Counted from the stretch's first letter, positions 35,905 through 46,408 are shown. The stretch is DNA of 64,000 nt from Compostibacter hankyongensis (GCF_039541075.1 NZ_BAABFN010000001.1:1116001-1180000); one strand, 5' to 3'. Numbers and translations are program-made. The notes: generated by a model not told the origin, from the letters alone.

Positions 35905-38900
35905 ATGAAAAAAATTTTTTTGCGACGGATACTTTGGCTATTCTGCGCCGCTGTGCTGGCGGGTAGCTGGAGTACCGCCGTTGCACAAAACCTCACAGTA
36001 CAGGGAAAAGTGACCGCCGCAAATAATAACTCCGGTCTCCCCGGCGTAACCATTAATGTATTGGGAACTTCCAAAGGCAGCGTGACCGATGCCAATGGTA
36101 ATTACAGTCTGAATGGCTTGGCCGCATCAGATAGCCTGGTGTTTTCCTATGTGGGCTATGATAAAAAGACGGTTGGCGTAAACGGCCGCGCCCGCGTCGA
36201 TATCAGCCTGACCCAGGGGGCTTCTTCTTTGGAGCAGATCGTCGTGATCGGGTATGGCACCGCGCAGAAGAAAGACCTTACCGGGGCGGTATCTTCGGTG
36301 AATGCCGAAAAGCTGGAGAATGAACATCCCAACTCCGTGCAGGACGTACTGCGCAGCAATGTTCCCGGGCTGAAAGTGGCTTATAATACCAGCGCCAAAG
36401 GAGCCAGTGATAATGACCTTGAAGTAAGGGGAAAAAATACCCTCAATGCAGGCTCCAATCCTCTGCTGGTTGTGGACGGTGTGATCTATTACGGCTCTAT
36501 GTCGGATATCAATCCCAACGATATTGCCACGATTGATGTGCTGAAGGATGCCAGCTCCGCCGCCGTATACGGCGCCAAGTCTGCCAATGGCGTGATCCTC
36601 ATTACCACCAAAAGAGGAAAGGAGGGCAAACCGGTCATCAATGTAAATGCCAGCTTCGGGCTGGCGACCATGGGTGTCAATCAACGCCCCTATAGTGCGC
36701 AGGACTTTCTGAAATTCCGCTCCAACGTGCAGTATAACCGTTATGCCGGGGATGCAAAGCCTTATGAATATTCCGATCCGCGTACGCTGCCGGATGATAT
36801 TTCGATGGACGAATGGCTGGGATATGATGGTTCCAGCGGTGATCCGGTGTCGGTATGGCTGAACCGGCTGAACTTCAAGCCGATCGAGATCGCCAATTAC
36901 AAAGCAGGTAAAAGCATAGACTGGTACGATAAGGTATTCCAGACCGGTCTCCGGCAGGACTATACGGTGAGCCTTTCCGGCCGGAAAGATGAATTATCCT
37001 ATTACTGGTCGCTGGGCTATACCGATAACGAAGGCGTCGTGGTAGGGGATGAGTTTTCCACGGTTCGTAGCCGGATCAACCTCGAAGCCAAGATCACCAA
37101 ATTCCTGACGGTGGGTACCAACACCCAGTTTTCCTACCGGGATGAAAGCCAGGTGCCGGCCAACTGGGACAACGCCATTATCGCTTCGCCCTGGGGATCC
37201 ATGTACCGGGACGATGACTCGACCGCCCTGCGCTTCAGTCCCAATGATCAGGCCATCGCGCAGAACCCCTTTGGCGATCCCACTTATACCGACCGTATGC
37301 AGCGGTATTATACCCTGAATTCCTCGATCTACGGAAAAGTGACCCTGCCTTTTGATATTACTTATCAGGTGAACTTCACACCCCGTATTGAATGGTACAA
37401 TTTTTTCCAGCACCAGTCGGCGGACTATATCGAGTCGAACTGGGCCACCCAGGGAGGGATTGCCGCCCGGCAGGAACGGCAGATATATCAGTGGCAGGTG
37501 GACAACCTGATCAAATGGAGCCATACCTTTAACAATATCCATCATTTTGACGTGACCCTGCTGGCCAATGCGGAAAAATACCAGGTATGGCGGAACAAAA
37601 TATCAAACAATGGATTTGACCCGAGCGATGCCCTGGGTTATCATGATATTGGATCGGGCATAAACCCTGTCGTCGGGAATACCGGGGATTATAACGATGA
37701 GACCGGTGCGAATACCACATTGGGCGATGAATACAGTACCGGGGATGCGCTGATGGCCCGGGTCTTTTATTCGCTAAAAGACCGGTATATGCTGACTCTG
37801 TCGGTGCGCCGGGACGGCTATTCCGCTTTCGGATCCTCCAATCCGCGGGCTACCTTTCCGGCTGCGGCTTTTGGTTGGGTGTTTACCGAGGAACCGTTTT
37901 TTAAGGCAGACTGGCTGGATTTCGGCAAGCTGCGGCTGTCTTACGGGGTAAACGGAAACCGGGATATCCCTCGTTATGCCGCGCTGTCCATCCAGCAGAC
38001 CGGCAAATACCTGCATGTAACACCGGATGGAAAAATTGTACAGGTTTCCCAGCTGTATGTAAATAATATGGCCAACCCCGATCTGAAATGGGAAAGAACC
38101 AGCGCCTATAATATCGGGCTGGACTTTTCGCTCTTTCACAGCATCCTCGACGGAAGTATAGATGCTTACCTGAGTAAGACCACCAACCTGCTGGTACAGC
38201 GGGCATTACCCGATGTGATTGGTTTTGACTATATCTGGGATAATCTCGGTGAAGTGGACAACAAAGGATTTGAGATCAACCTAAGCTCGCACAATATCGA
38301 TCATCCTACTTTTTCCTGGAATACCTCGGCCAACTTTTCGTTGAACCGGAATGAGATCGTACATCTGTATGGTAATATGGTGGATATAACGGATGCCAAC
38401 GGAAAGGTGATCGGGCAGAAAGAGGCGGATGATGTGGGCAACAAATGGTTTATTGGCCATGCCATCGATGCAGTCTGGGACCAGAACGCCGTTGGCATAT
38501 GGCAGTCTGATGAAGCGAATGAAGCCCAAAAGTACGGCGTGTCCCCGGGCGACTTCAAGGTAAAGGATGTGAATAACGACGGCCAGTATACGGATGCAGA
38601 CCGGGAATTCCTGGGCTTTACCGAGCCCCGGTTCCGCTGGACCCTGCGGAATGAATTTACTTTCTGGAAAAACATCAGCCTTTCCTTCGTGGTTTATTCC
38701 ATATGGGGGAATATCGCTGCTTTTAACCAGGCGAAGAATAACAGCGGCTTTATTGACCGGAGCAGCTACTATGACTTTCCCTACTGGACGGCTGACAACC
38801 CTACGAATGATTATGCCCGCCTGTATTCCAGCAATGGGAGCGCCACCTACAGCGTTTATCGAAAAAAATCCTTTATCCGGCTGGACAATGTCGCCCTGGC

Positions 38901-39075
38901 CTATACCTTTCCCCAGAAATTACTGAAACGGGCAAGCATCCAGGGCCTTAAGGCCTATTTCACCGTTAAGAATGCCGCCCTGTATGCGCCGGACTGGAAT
39001 TTCTGGGATCCGGAACCCAGCACTTCCGGACCCACGCCCCGGATCTATACGCTCGGACTGAATCTGACCTTGTAA
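35905..39075 (+). CDS. SusC/RagA-family TonB-dependent transporter (keto-sugar operon)
   Basis: Outer-membrane importer of 1056 residues. It has a signal peptide ending AVA before QNLTVQGKV and a carboxypeptidase-regulatory-like domain (SGLPGVTINVLGTSKGSVTD). The plug carries LEQIVVIGYGTAQKKDLTGAV, PLLVVDGVIYYGSM and IDVLKDASSAAVYGAKSANG, and a barrel ends in IYTLGLNLTL. No STN domain is present. It is more like the general SusC type than the module A/B/C set. I see no promoter in the 38 bp after the SDR gene, so the transporter appears co-transcribed with the catabolic enzymes. That ties its substrate to the oxidoreductase pathway. Confidence 0.95.
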   Translation: MKKIFLRRILWLFCAAVLAGSWSTAVAQNLTVQGKVTAANNNSGLPGVTINVLGTSKGSVTDANGNYSLNGLAASDSLVFSYVGYDKKTVGVNGRARVDISLTQGASSLEQIVVIGYGTAQKKDLTGAVSSVNAEKLENEHPNSVQDVLRSNVPGLKVAYNTSAKGASDNDLEVRGKNTLNAGSNPLLVVDGVIYYGSMSDINPNDIATIDVLKDASSAAVYGAKSANGVILITTKRGKEGKPVINVNASFGLATMGVNQRPYSAQDFLKFRSNVQYNRYAGDAKPYEYSDPRTLPDDISMDEWLGYDGSSGDPVSVWLNRLNFKPIEIANYKAGKSIDWYDKVFQTGLRQDYTVSLSGRKDELSYYWSLGYTDNEGVVVGDEFSTVRSRINLEAKITKFLTVGTNTQFSYRDESQVPANWDNAIIASPWGSMYRDDDSTALRFSPNDQAIAQNPFGDPTYTDRMQRYYTLNSSIYGKVTLPFDITYQVNFTPRIEWYNFFQHQSADYIESNWATQGGIAARQERQIYQWQVDNLIKWSHTFNNIHHFDVTLLANAEKYQVWRNKISNNGFDPSDALGYHDIGSGINPVVGNTGDYNDETGANTTLGDEYSTGDALMARVFYSLKDRYMLTLSVRRDGYSAFGSSNPRATFPAAAFGWVFTEEPFFKADWLDFGKLRLSYGVNGNRDIPRYAALSIQQTGKYLHVTPDGKIVQVSQLYVNNMANPDLKWERTSAYNIGLDFSLFHSILDGSIDAYLSKTTNLLVQRALPDVIGFDYIWDNLGEVDNKGFEINLSSHNIDHPTFSWNTSANFSLNRNEIVHLYGNMVDITDANGKVIGQKEADDVGNKWFIGHAIDAVWDQNAVGIWQSDEANEAQKYGVSPGDFKVKDVNNDGQYTDADREFLGFTEPRFRWTLRNEFTFWKNISLSFVVYSIWGNIAAFNQAKNNSGFIDRSSYYDFPYWTADNPTNDYARLYSSNGSATYSVYRKKSFIRLDNVALAYTFPQKLLKRASIQGLKAYFTVKNAALYAPDWNFWDPEPSTSGPTPRIYTLGLNLTL

Positions 39076-39126
39076 GCGATGAGTTGTGATAAATGGTATT
39101 TTTCAACCAGATCAAAACTGAAAACA

Positions 39127-41019
39127 ATGCAACCGAATCATAAAAACCAGCGCTTTGCTTTTGCTTCAAAAAAGCTGTGGCTTGCTGCCCTGCTGTTTGC
39201 AGGCGCAATGGGCTGTACAAAGGATTTTCTGAAGCCCAAACCCAAATCATTTTATGTACCGGAAACGGCTTATAATACGCCGGAAGGATTAAATGCCGCC
39301 CTGGTGGCCTGTGAGCGGAACATGCGCTACGAATGGTATGGGGACGGCGCTCCCATCATTACCCAGATGCTTTTCTCCGATGTGGCCGTGGACGGTACGA
39401 CCGACAAATCCGGTCCGGCGCAGGACCTGAACCTGCTCATCACCCCGGATGCCGTTGTAAGCGGTAGCGATAATGCGGACCATAACCGGATCTTCTGGTA
39501 CTGGAGCGAAGGATACAAGGGTATCAAATATGCCAATACGGTTATCTTCTACATAGATGAGCCGGATTGGGACACCACTTCTGCCGAAGAGATGGCGCAG
39601 CGCAATGCCATCCTTGGCGCCGCTTATTTCCACCGGGCCTACCGCTATTATGATCTCTGCAACGAGTTCGGGGATGTTCCCTGGGTCGGAAAGATATATG
39701 ACTACCCCAAGCTGGATTTCCAAAGCGTAAAACGGGAAGTTATCCTGCAGCAGATCAAAAAAGACCTGGAGTTTGCCGCCGAATGGGTGCCGGATAATAC
39801 GGATAAGGGTACGGTGACCAAAGGGGCCGTGCTGCATCTGCTGACCAAGGTCAACCTGGCCCTGGGTGATTTTGACGATGCTATCGCCTCCGCGAGTGCG
39901 GTGATCGATGGTGGAACCTATCACCTGATGACCGACCGTTTTGGAACGGATGCGGATGATGCTTCCAAAAATGTCATCTGGGACCTGCATCAATCGGAGA
40001 ATAAATCCATTGCTGCCAACAAGGAAGCGCTTATGCTGGTGATCGACAAACCGGATGTGGACGGAAAATCCGGTGGGATCAGCGTCATGCGGCAGTGTGT
40101 CCCCGAATTCTACGCGGCGATCAACACCCCTGCTGGGAACAAGGGTACGACAGATAAAGTAGGTGTTGAATTCGATCTTACCACGATGTACGGCCGCGGA
40201 ATAGGGAGATGCCGCCCTTCCAACTACAGCCAGTTTTCGCTTTGGGATAACGATGCCGGTGATCTGCGCCATGCTCCGGGCAACTGGGTGAACATGGAGG
40301 ATATGGTGTATAATGAGCCTGATCTGAAAAGGAACGATCCGCCTGATCATCCTGCAGATCCCTATTATGGGAAGCACCTTCAACTGCACAATAGCGCAGG
40401 AACATTGCTGTGCTCCGATACCATCCGCTGCTGGTTTGGCTGGCCCTATTACAAGCTGTATGTGCCCGATAATATCAATTCCCAGCCCCAGGGTGGGAAT
40501 GGAGACTGGTATGTGTTCCGCCTCGCGGAAACCTACTTGCTTCGTGCGGAAGCTTATTACTGGAAAGGGAACCTGGCTGCAGCGGCTGACGACCTTAACA
40601 AGGTGAAGGCCCGTGCCCAGGCGCCCCTGATCACGGCCGGCCAGGTAAATATCGGCAGCATACTGGATGAAAGGGCAAGAGAGCTGTATTATGAAGAGCC
40701 CCGCAAGGTGGAGCTGACCCGTATCGCTTACCTCTTTGCGAAGACCGGGAAACCCGCCTATAACGGGAAAACCTACAGCCTGGATAATTTCTCAACGGAT
40801 AACTTTTTCTATGACCGGGTGATGGAGAAGAATAATTTTTATAAAAACAACATCACCACTATTCACGGAGACCGGTATACGATGAGCCCTTATCATGTGC
40901 TCTGGCCTATACCGCAGAAAGCGATAAACGACAATACCCAGGCGCGTATTAACCAAAACAAAGGATATACCGGTGCGGAAAACAACATACCCCCGCTGGA
41001 TAAGATACCGGAAGACTGA
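39127..41019 (+). CDS. SusD/RagB-family lipoprotein (keto-sugar operon)
   Basis: Partner of the SusC just upstream. The frame is open from 39079, but the ATG at 39127 gives a proper lipoprotein leader (FAGAMGC, Cys 30). SusD-like segments are CTKDFLKPKPKSFY, AILGAAYFHRAYRYYDLCNEFGDVPW, KGAVLHLLTKVNLALGDFDDA, VFRLAETYLLRAEAYYWKGN and the C-terminal LDERARELYYEEPRKVELTRI. It is the last gene of the operon that starts at 29921. A hairpin terminator starts at its stop codon. Confidence 0.93.
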   Translation: MQPNHKNQRFAFASKKLWLAALLFAGAMGCTKDFLKPKPKSFYVPETAYNTPEGLNAALVACERNMRYEWYGDGAPIITQMLFSDVAVDGTTDKSGPAQDLNLLITPDAVVSGSDNADHNRIFWYWSEGYKGIKYANTVIFYIDEPDWDTTSAEEMAQRNAILGAAYFHRAYRYYDLCNEFGDVPWVGKIYDYPKLDFQSVKREVILQQIKKDLEFAAEWVPDNTDKGTVTKGAVLHLLTKVNLALGDFDDAIASASAVIDGGTYHLMTDRFGTDADDASKNVIWDLHQSENKSIAANKEALMLVIDKPDVDGKSGGISVMRQCVPEFYAAINTPAGNKGTTDKVGVEFDLTTMYGRGIGRCRPSNYSQFSLWDNDAGDLRHAPGNWVNMEDMVYNEPDLKRNDPPDHPADPYYGKHLQLHNSAGTLLCSDTIRCWFGWPYYKLYVPDNINSQPQGGNGDWYVFRLAETYLLRAEAYYWKGNLAAAADDLNKVKARAQAPLITAGQVNIGSILDERARELYYEEPRKVELTRIAYLFAKTGKPAYNGKTYSLDNFSTDNFFYDRVMEKNNFYKNNITTIHGDRYTMSPYHVLWPIPQKAINDNTQARINQNKGYTGAENNIPPLDKIPED

Positions 41020-41060
41020 GCAGGGCCACCCGGCCCTGCCCGGTCTTTACCTTTTATTAT
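41020..41060 (+). terminator. Rho-independent terminator candidate after the keto-sugar operon
   Basis: A GC-rich stem GCAGGGCC (41020-41027) pairs with GGCCCTGC (41032-41039) around a four-base loop. A T-rich tract (CTTTACCTTTTATTATTA) follows. It directly abuts the susD stop and separates the operon from module B. Confidence 0.65.
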
Positions 41061-41081
41061 TATTTATTTGACAAAAACTCC

Positions 41082-44000
41082 ATGCTTATGACGCAAGTCT
41101 ACTTCGGGAGAAGCTTACGCTACGTCGTCTTCTCTGTTTGCTGTGTCTGTTGCCTCGCCTCTCTGCAGGCATTTGCCGGTCGCGCTGCCGTCCGGCTTCC
41201 GGCCCTTGATGCCGGAGGCATGCATACCACATCCTCCCCCGCAAAGATGTCTCTGCCCGCTGTACTGCTGCCGGATAAGGAAGTCCGGGGGCTTGTTACC
41301 GACAGCAGCGGAGCGCCCATGCCCGGGGTGACCGTCTCCGTAAAAGACAAACCTACCGTGGGTACCACTACCGACCTGAACGGTCGTTACATCCTGGTCG
41401 TACCGGATAATGCGGTGCTGATCTTCAGCATGGTTGGCTTCGACAAACAGGAAGTACCGGTGAGCGGCAGGACCTCCGTTAATATCAAGCTGCAGCCGGC
41501 ATCCAACACGCTGGGTGAAACGGTGGTCGTGGCTTTTGGTACCCAGAAAAAAGCCGACGTGGTGGGCGCGGTGACTACCATCAACCCGGCAGAGCTGAAG
41601 GTGCCCGCGAGCAACCTCACTACGGCCCTGGCCGGTCGCCTGTCCGGCGTGATCGCTTACCAGCGCAGCGGGGAACCGGGGCAGGACAATGCCGAGTTCT
41701 TCATCCGCGGCGTCACCACCTTCGGATATAAAAAAGACCCGCTGATCCTGATCGACGGCATCGAAAGCACCACTACCGACCTGGCCCGCCTGCAAACGGA
41801 TGATATCGCCGCCTTTTCCATCCTGAAAGATGCCACGGCCACCTCGCTCTATGGCAGCCGTGCAGCCAACGGGGTGATCCTGATCAGCACCAAGGAAGGG
41901 AAGGAAGGGAAGATGTCCATCTCGGTCAGATTGGAAAACTCGGTTTCCACGCCTACGCGCAATGTGGAACTGGCCGACCCCGTCACCTATATGAAGCTGA
42001 ACAACGAGGCCGTGCTGACCCGCGATCCGCTGGGCATCCTTCCCTATACAGATCAGCAGATCGATAATACCATTGCCGGTACCAACCCTTACGTATATCC
42101 GGCCACCAACTGGCGGAAAGCCCTGATGAAGGATTACACCATGAACCAGCGGGCCAACCTGAACGTAAGCGGAGGCGGCCAGGTAGCACGGTACTATGTA
42201 GCCGGCTCCTATAACCTGGATAACGGCGTCCTGAAAGTTGACCATCAGAACAACTTTAACAATAACATCAAGCTGAAGAATTATTCGCTGCGCTCGAATG
42301 TGAATGTGAATCTGACCAAATCTACCGAAATGGTCATCCGGCTGAGCGGCAACTTTGATGATTATACCGGTCCTATCGATGGGGGAACCCAGGTATACCG
42401 GAACATCATGCGGACCAATCCTACCTTATTCCCGCCCTTTTTTCCGGTGGATGCCGAGCATCAGTATGTAAAACATATCATGTTCGGGAACTATGATGAC
42501 GGGAGCGGCGTCTATTACCTGAATCCTTATGCCGATATGGTAAGGGGCTATAAGGATTATACCCGTTCGGTCATGTCTGCCCAGTTCGAGCTTCACCAGG
42601 ATCTTTCTTCCCTGACGGAAGGGCTGAGTATCCGCGGACTGCTGAATACGACGCGGAATACCTACTTCGAGGTGGCCCGTGCCTATGATCCATTCTGGTA
42701 CCAGGCAGGAGGATATAACAAATATGAAAACAGCTACAAGCTGTCCCTGCTCAACGAAGAGACCGGTACGGAATACCTGAGCTATGACCCCGGCAAGAAA
42801 GAGGTGGCTTCCAATTTTTATTTTGAATCGGCGCTGAATTATGCCCGTACGCTGAAGGACAAACATAGCCTGAGCGGATTGCTGGTGTTTATGGTAAGGA
42901 ACAACCTGACCGGCGACGCCACCGATCTGCAAAGCTCGCTTCCCTTCCGGAACGTAGGGCTGGCCGGTCGTGCCACCTATTCTTATGAGAGCAAATATTA
43001 CGGGGAGCTCAACTTCGGCTACAATGCTTCTGAGCGTTTTTACAAAAGCCATCGCTGGGGTTTCTTCCCCTCTGCCGGTGTAGCCTGGACGATCTCGAAT
43101 GAAAAATTCTGGGAACCGCTGAAAAATAAGATCACCAACCTGAAGCTCCGGGCTACCTACGGGTTGACCGGGAACGATGCCATCGGTGATTCCAAAGATC
43201 GCTTCCTGTACCTTTCTAATGTGAATATGAACGACGCCAACCGGGGGGCAGTGTTCGGAAAGGATAATAGCTATAGCAGAGCAGGCATTTCCGTATCCCG
43301 TTATTCCGATCCCAATATCACCTGGGAAAAGGCTACCCGCGGCAACCTGGGTCTGGAAATAGGGATCGTGGACCGGTGGAACATCCAGGCCGACTTTTAC
43401 CGGGAAGTACGGAGCAATATTCTCCAGACCCGCGTATCCACACCGGCGGAAATGGGTCTTTCCGCCCAGCCCAAGACCAATATCGGGAAAGCCCAGGGAC
43501 AAGGGGTAGATCTTTCGTTGGATTATAACCAATCCTTCAGCAACAGCTTCTGGGTGCAAGGTCGCGCGAACTTTACCTACGCGGCCAGCAAGTTCCTGAT
43601 CTATGAAGAATATGATTACCAGGATGCTCCCTGGAAATCCCATATCGGGTACTCCCTCAACCAGCAATGGGGTTATCTGGCCGAACGCATGTTCGTGGAT
43701 GATGCGGAAGCCCTCAAATCTCCGCACCAGAATTTCGGAGAATACGGCGGCGGCGACCTGAAGTACCGCGATGTGAACGGGGACGGACAGATCACCGAGC
43801 TGGATCAGGTACCCCTGGGTTACCCGACTACTCCCGAGATCACCTATGGTTTCGGTTTTTCCATGGGGTATAAAAACTTTGACATCTCTGCTTTCTTCCA
43901 GGGAACAGGACGGGAGTCCTTCTGGATCGATGCAGAAGCTACCGCGCCGTTTGTGTCCTTCCGGTATCAAAGTGAGAAAGATAATAACCAGCTGGTTGGT

Positions 44001-44366
44001 GTACACCTCCAGAACGAGCTGCTCAAGGCCTATGCAGACAGTCACTGGTCCGAAGAAAACCGAAACCTGTATGCGCTCTGGCCGCGGTTGAGCACTACCG
44101 AAATGGGGAATGCCAACAACTCCCAGCGCAGCTCCTGGTTCCTGCGCAATGGTGCTTTCCTGCGACTCAAGCAGCTTGAGATCGGTTACAACCTGCCTCC
44201 TGCATCAGCCCGGCACCTTTTCATGAAAGGCCTCCGGATTTATCTGAGCGGTACCAACCTGCTTTGCTGGAGCAAATTCAAGCTCTGGGATGTGGAAATG
44301 GCCGGTAACGGTCTCGGCTATCCGGTACAGCGGGTGTTTAACATCGGTGTTCTGGCTTCCTTTTAA
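41082..44366 (+). CDS. SusC/RagA-family TonB-dependent transporter (module B)
   Basis: Outer-membrane importer of 1094 residues (or 1092 from the ATG at 41088). A Cys-rich signal peptide ends near AFA 32. A linker of about 30 residues leads into the carboxypeptidase-regulatory-like domain (about 66-150), then the plug (about 155-275; SNLTTALAGRLSGVIAYQRS, LILIDGIESTTTDLARLQ) and the barrel. There is no STN domain. It is strongly similar over its length to the SusC proteins at 39 and 50668, including GGGDLKYRDVNGDGQIT. Substrate presumably related to that of modules A and C, but unknown. Confidence 0.95.
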   Translation: MLMTQVYFGRSLRYVVFSVCCVCCLASLQAFAGRAAVRLPALDAGGMHTTSSPAKMSLPAVLLPDKEVRGLVTDSSGAPMPGVTVSVKDKPTVGTTTDLNGRYILVVPDNAVLIFSMVGFDKQEVPVSGRTSVNIKLQPASNTLGETVVVAFGTQKKADVVGAVTTINPAELKVPASNLTTALAGRLSGVIAYQRSGEPGQDNAEFFIRGVTTFGYKKDPLILIDGIESTTTDLARLQTDDIAAFSILKDATATSLYGSRAANGVILISTKEGKEGKMSISVRLENSVSTPTRNVELADPVTYMKLNNEAVLTRDPLGILPYTDQQIDNTIAGTNPYVYPATNWRKALMKDYTMNQRANLNVSGGGQVARYYVAGSYNLDNGVLKVDHQNNFNNNIKLKNYSLRSNVNVNLTKSTEMVIRLSGNFDDYTGPIDGGTQVYRNIMRTNPTLFPPFFPVDAEHQYVKHIMFGNYDDGSGVYYLNPYADMVRGYKDYTRSVMSAQFELHQDLSSLTEGLSIRGLLNTTRNTYFEVARAYDPFWYQAGGYNKYENSYKLSLLNEETGTEYLSYDPGKKEVASNFYFESALNYARTLKDKHSLSGLLVFMVRNNLTGDATDLQSSLPFRNVGLAGRATYSYESKYYGELNFGYNASERFYKSHRWGFFPSAGVAWTISNEKFWEPLKNKITNLKLRATYGLTGNDAIGDSKDRFLYLSNVNMNDANRGAVFGKDNSYSRAGISVSRYSDPNITWEKATRGNLGLEIGIVDRWNIQADFYREVRSNILQTRVSTPAEMGLSAQPKTNIGKAQGQGVDLSLDYNQSFSNSFWVQGRANFTYAASKFLIYEEYDYQDAPWKSHIGYSLNQQWGYLAERMFVDDAEALKSPHQNFGEYGGGDLKYRDVNGDGQITELDQVPLGYPTTPEITYGFGFSMGYKNFDISAFFQGTGRESFWIDAEATAPFVSFRYQSEKDNNQLVGVHLQNELLKAYADSHWSEENRNLYALWPRLSTTEMGNANNSQRSSWFLRNGAFLRLKQLEIGYNLPPASARHLFMKGLRIYLSGTNLLCWSKFKLWDVEMAGNGLGYPVQRVFNIGVLASF

Positions 44367-44377
44367 ACTGTGCATAT

Positions 44378-44440
44378 ATGAAACCGAGCAAGACAATAGA
44401 TATCGCACAGGCAGATGTTCATATGCGAGGTTCCATCTGA
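44378..44440 (+). other. Possible 20-codon small ORF between susC and susD (module B)
   Basis: A short frame beginning MKPSKTIDIAQ lies 11 bp after the susC stop. Module C has a counterpart at 54173-54244 that begins MKPS and shares nearby DNA (ATGAAACCGAGCA and GCGAGGTT). It may be a leader peptide, a translated spacer, or only conserved untranslated DNA. Coding evidence is weak. Confidence 0.2.
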
Positions 44441-44464
44441 CCATTAAAACATAAATATTAACAG

Positions 44465-46369
44465 ATGAAAAAGACGATAAAAATCTCTCTGTTCGTTCTC
44501 CTTGCGGGTATGTTCGGGGCCTGTAATAAATACCTCGATATCATCCCGGATAATATCGCGACCATAGACTACGCTTTTCGCCTGCGCAGCACGGCGGAGC
44601 GCTTTCTGTTTACCTGCTATTCCTATGTGCCGGATCTGGGCACCTTTGCCTCCAACCCGGCCTTGTCGGCCGGGGATGAGCTCTGGCTGCCCCCGACCAG
44701 CTCTACGCAGGCCTGGCAGATCGCGCGCGGGAACCAGCGGGTCGTGAATCCTTATATGAATTACTGGCAAGGTAGCTCCGGAGCCAATGATATTTACGAA
44801 GGCATCCGGCAGTGCAACATCTTTCTGGAAAACATCGCCCTGGTACCGGATATGGACGATTATGAAAAAAAGCGCTGGATAGCAGAGGTGAAATTTCTTA
44901 AAGCGTATTATCATTTCTGGCTGCTGCGTTCCTACGGTCCTATCGTGCTGATCAAGGAAAATCTGCCGGTATCGGCCGGCCCGGATGAAGTGAAAATACC
45001 CCGTTCTCCGGTCGATTCCTGTTTTGATTATGTGGTGCAGCTGCTGGACGAAGCGGCTTCGGATCTCCCGGACAAGATCGATAACGAAGCTTCAGAGCTG
45101 GGCCGCGTCACCAAGGCCATCGACCTGTCCTTCAAAGCCTATGTTTTGGTTACAGCGGCCAGCCCGCTCTTTAACGGAAATCAGGATTATAAGGGTTTTG
45201 CCAATCGGGACGGAACGCCGCTCTTCAATACCACGGTCGATCCTGCCAAGTGGGAAAAGGCCGCGGCGGCCTGTAAAACGGCTGTAGAATTCTGCCAGTC
45301 GCTCGGTTATAAGTTGTATTACTATAACCCCCAGCTGCTGCAGTACGATCTGTCGGATACTACCATGATCCAGATGAACATCCGCAACGCGATCTGCGAA
45401 AGATGGAATTCCGAGATCATCTGGGGTAATACCAACAGCCCGGCTACCAGCATACAGGCCAGCGCCACGCCCCGCGGTCTTGATCCGGCTAAATCTTCCA
45501 ATTCGGGTACGAGCGGAAGCCTTGCCCCCCCGCTGAAGATCGCCGAGATGTTCTATAGCAATCATGGCGTACCCATTACGGAAGACAAGACCTGGGATTA
45601 TGCAGGCCGTTTCAGACTGCGGACCGCAGATTCTACCGATAAGTATACGCTAAAGGAAGGTTATATCACTGCCCAGCTGAATTTCGACCGGGAGCCGCGT
45701 TATTATGCCGATCTGGGTTTTGACGGGGGTATCTGGTACGGACAGGGTCATTATGATGACAAAGGCTCCGATCTGTTGTATGTTTCCAGCAAGAAAGGGC
45801 AGCCTGCTGCGCCTATCAACCTGGCGGCCTATTCCACCACCGGATATACGGCCAAGAAGCTGGTGAACTTTAACAATGTGATCGGCGATGGCAACACCTA
45901 TACTGTTCAATATTATCCCTGGCCGATGATCCGGCTGGCCGATCTTTATCTACTCTATGCCGAGGCGCAGAATGAAGTAAGTGGACCGGGAGCAGAAGTC
46001 TATAAATATATTGACTCGGTTCGTGCGCGGGCGGGTCTCCCTTCGGTGGCGGAGTCCTGGTCTAATTACTCCCGGAACCCAAACAAGTATACGACCAAGG
46101 AAGGCATGCGCGACATCATCCACCAGGAACGGCTTATCGAGATGGCCTTTGAAGGACAACGCTACTGGGACCTGCGTCGTTGGAAGGAAGCGACTACGGA
46201 GCTGAACAAGCCGATCACGGGCTGGGACCTGGATCAGTCCGAACCGGCCGGGTATTACCGCCAACGGCTCATCTTTAACCAGACCTTTACGACCCGGGAT
46301 TATCTCTGGCCGCTGAATGAGAACACCATCCTGGCCAACAGCAAGCTGGTACAAAATCCCGGATGGTAA
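44465..46369 (+). CDS. SusD/RagB-family lipoprotein (module B)
   Basis: Surface glycan-binding partner of the module B SusC, 634 residues. The leader ends AGMFGAC (Cys 20) and is followed by NKYLDIIPDNIATIDYAF. Other hallmarks are KRWIAEVKFLKAYYHFWLLRSYGP, PWPMIRLADLYLLYAEAQNE, VRARAGLPS and ERLIEMAFEGQRYWDLRRWKE. It is nearly the same length as the module A and C SusDs (631 and 637) and clearly paralogous. A 98-bp spacer separates it from susC, and 39 bp separate it from the next gene. Confidence 0.95.
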   Translation: MKKTIKISLFVLLAGMFGACNKYLDIIPDNIATIDYAFRLRSTAERFLFTCYSYVPDLGTFASNPALSAGDELWLPPTSSTQAWQIARGNQRVVNPYMNYWQGSSGANDIYEGIRQCNIFLENIALVPDMDDYEKKRWIAEVKFLKAYYHFWLLRSYGPIVLIKENLPVSAGPDEVKIPRSPVDSCFDYVVQLLDEAASDLPDKIDNEASELGRVTKAIDLSFKAYVLVTAASPLFNGNQDYKGFANRDGTPLFNTTVDPAKWEKAAAACKTAVEFCQSLGYKLYYYNPQLLQYDLSDTTMIQMNIRNAICERWNSEIIWGNTNSPATSIQASATPRGLDPAKSSNSGTSGSLAPPLKIAEMFYSNHGVPITEDKTWDYAGRFRLRTADSTDKYTLKEGYITAQLNFDREPRYYADLGFDGGIWYGQGHYDDKGSDLLYVSSKKGQPAAPINLAAYSTTGYTAKKLVNFNNVIGDGNTYTVQYYPWPMIRLADLYLLYAEAQNEVSGPGAEVYKYIDSVRARAGLPSVAESWSNYSRNPNKYTTKEGMRDIIHQERLIEMAFEGQRYWDLRRWKEATTELNKPITGWDLDQSEPAGYYRQRLIFNQTFTTRDYLWPLNENTILANSKLVQNPGW

Positions 46370-46408
46370 TAAGTATATAGCCGATTAATCACTGATAATA
46401 CAACCGCC

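Noticed and set aside
42426..44045. Minus-strand open frame of 539 codons opposite module B susC
   Set aside because: Antisense shadow; a similar antisense frame occurs opposite module C susC because the sense genes are paralogous.
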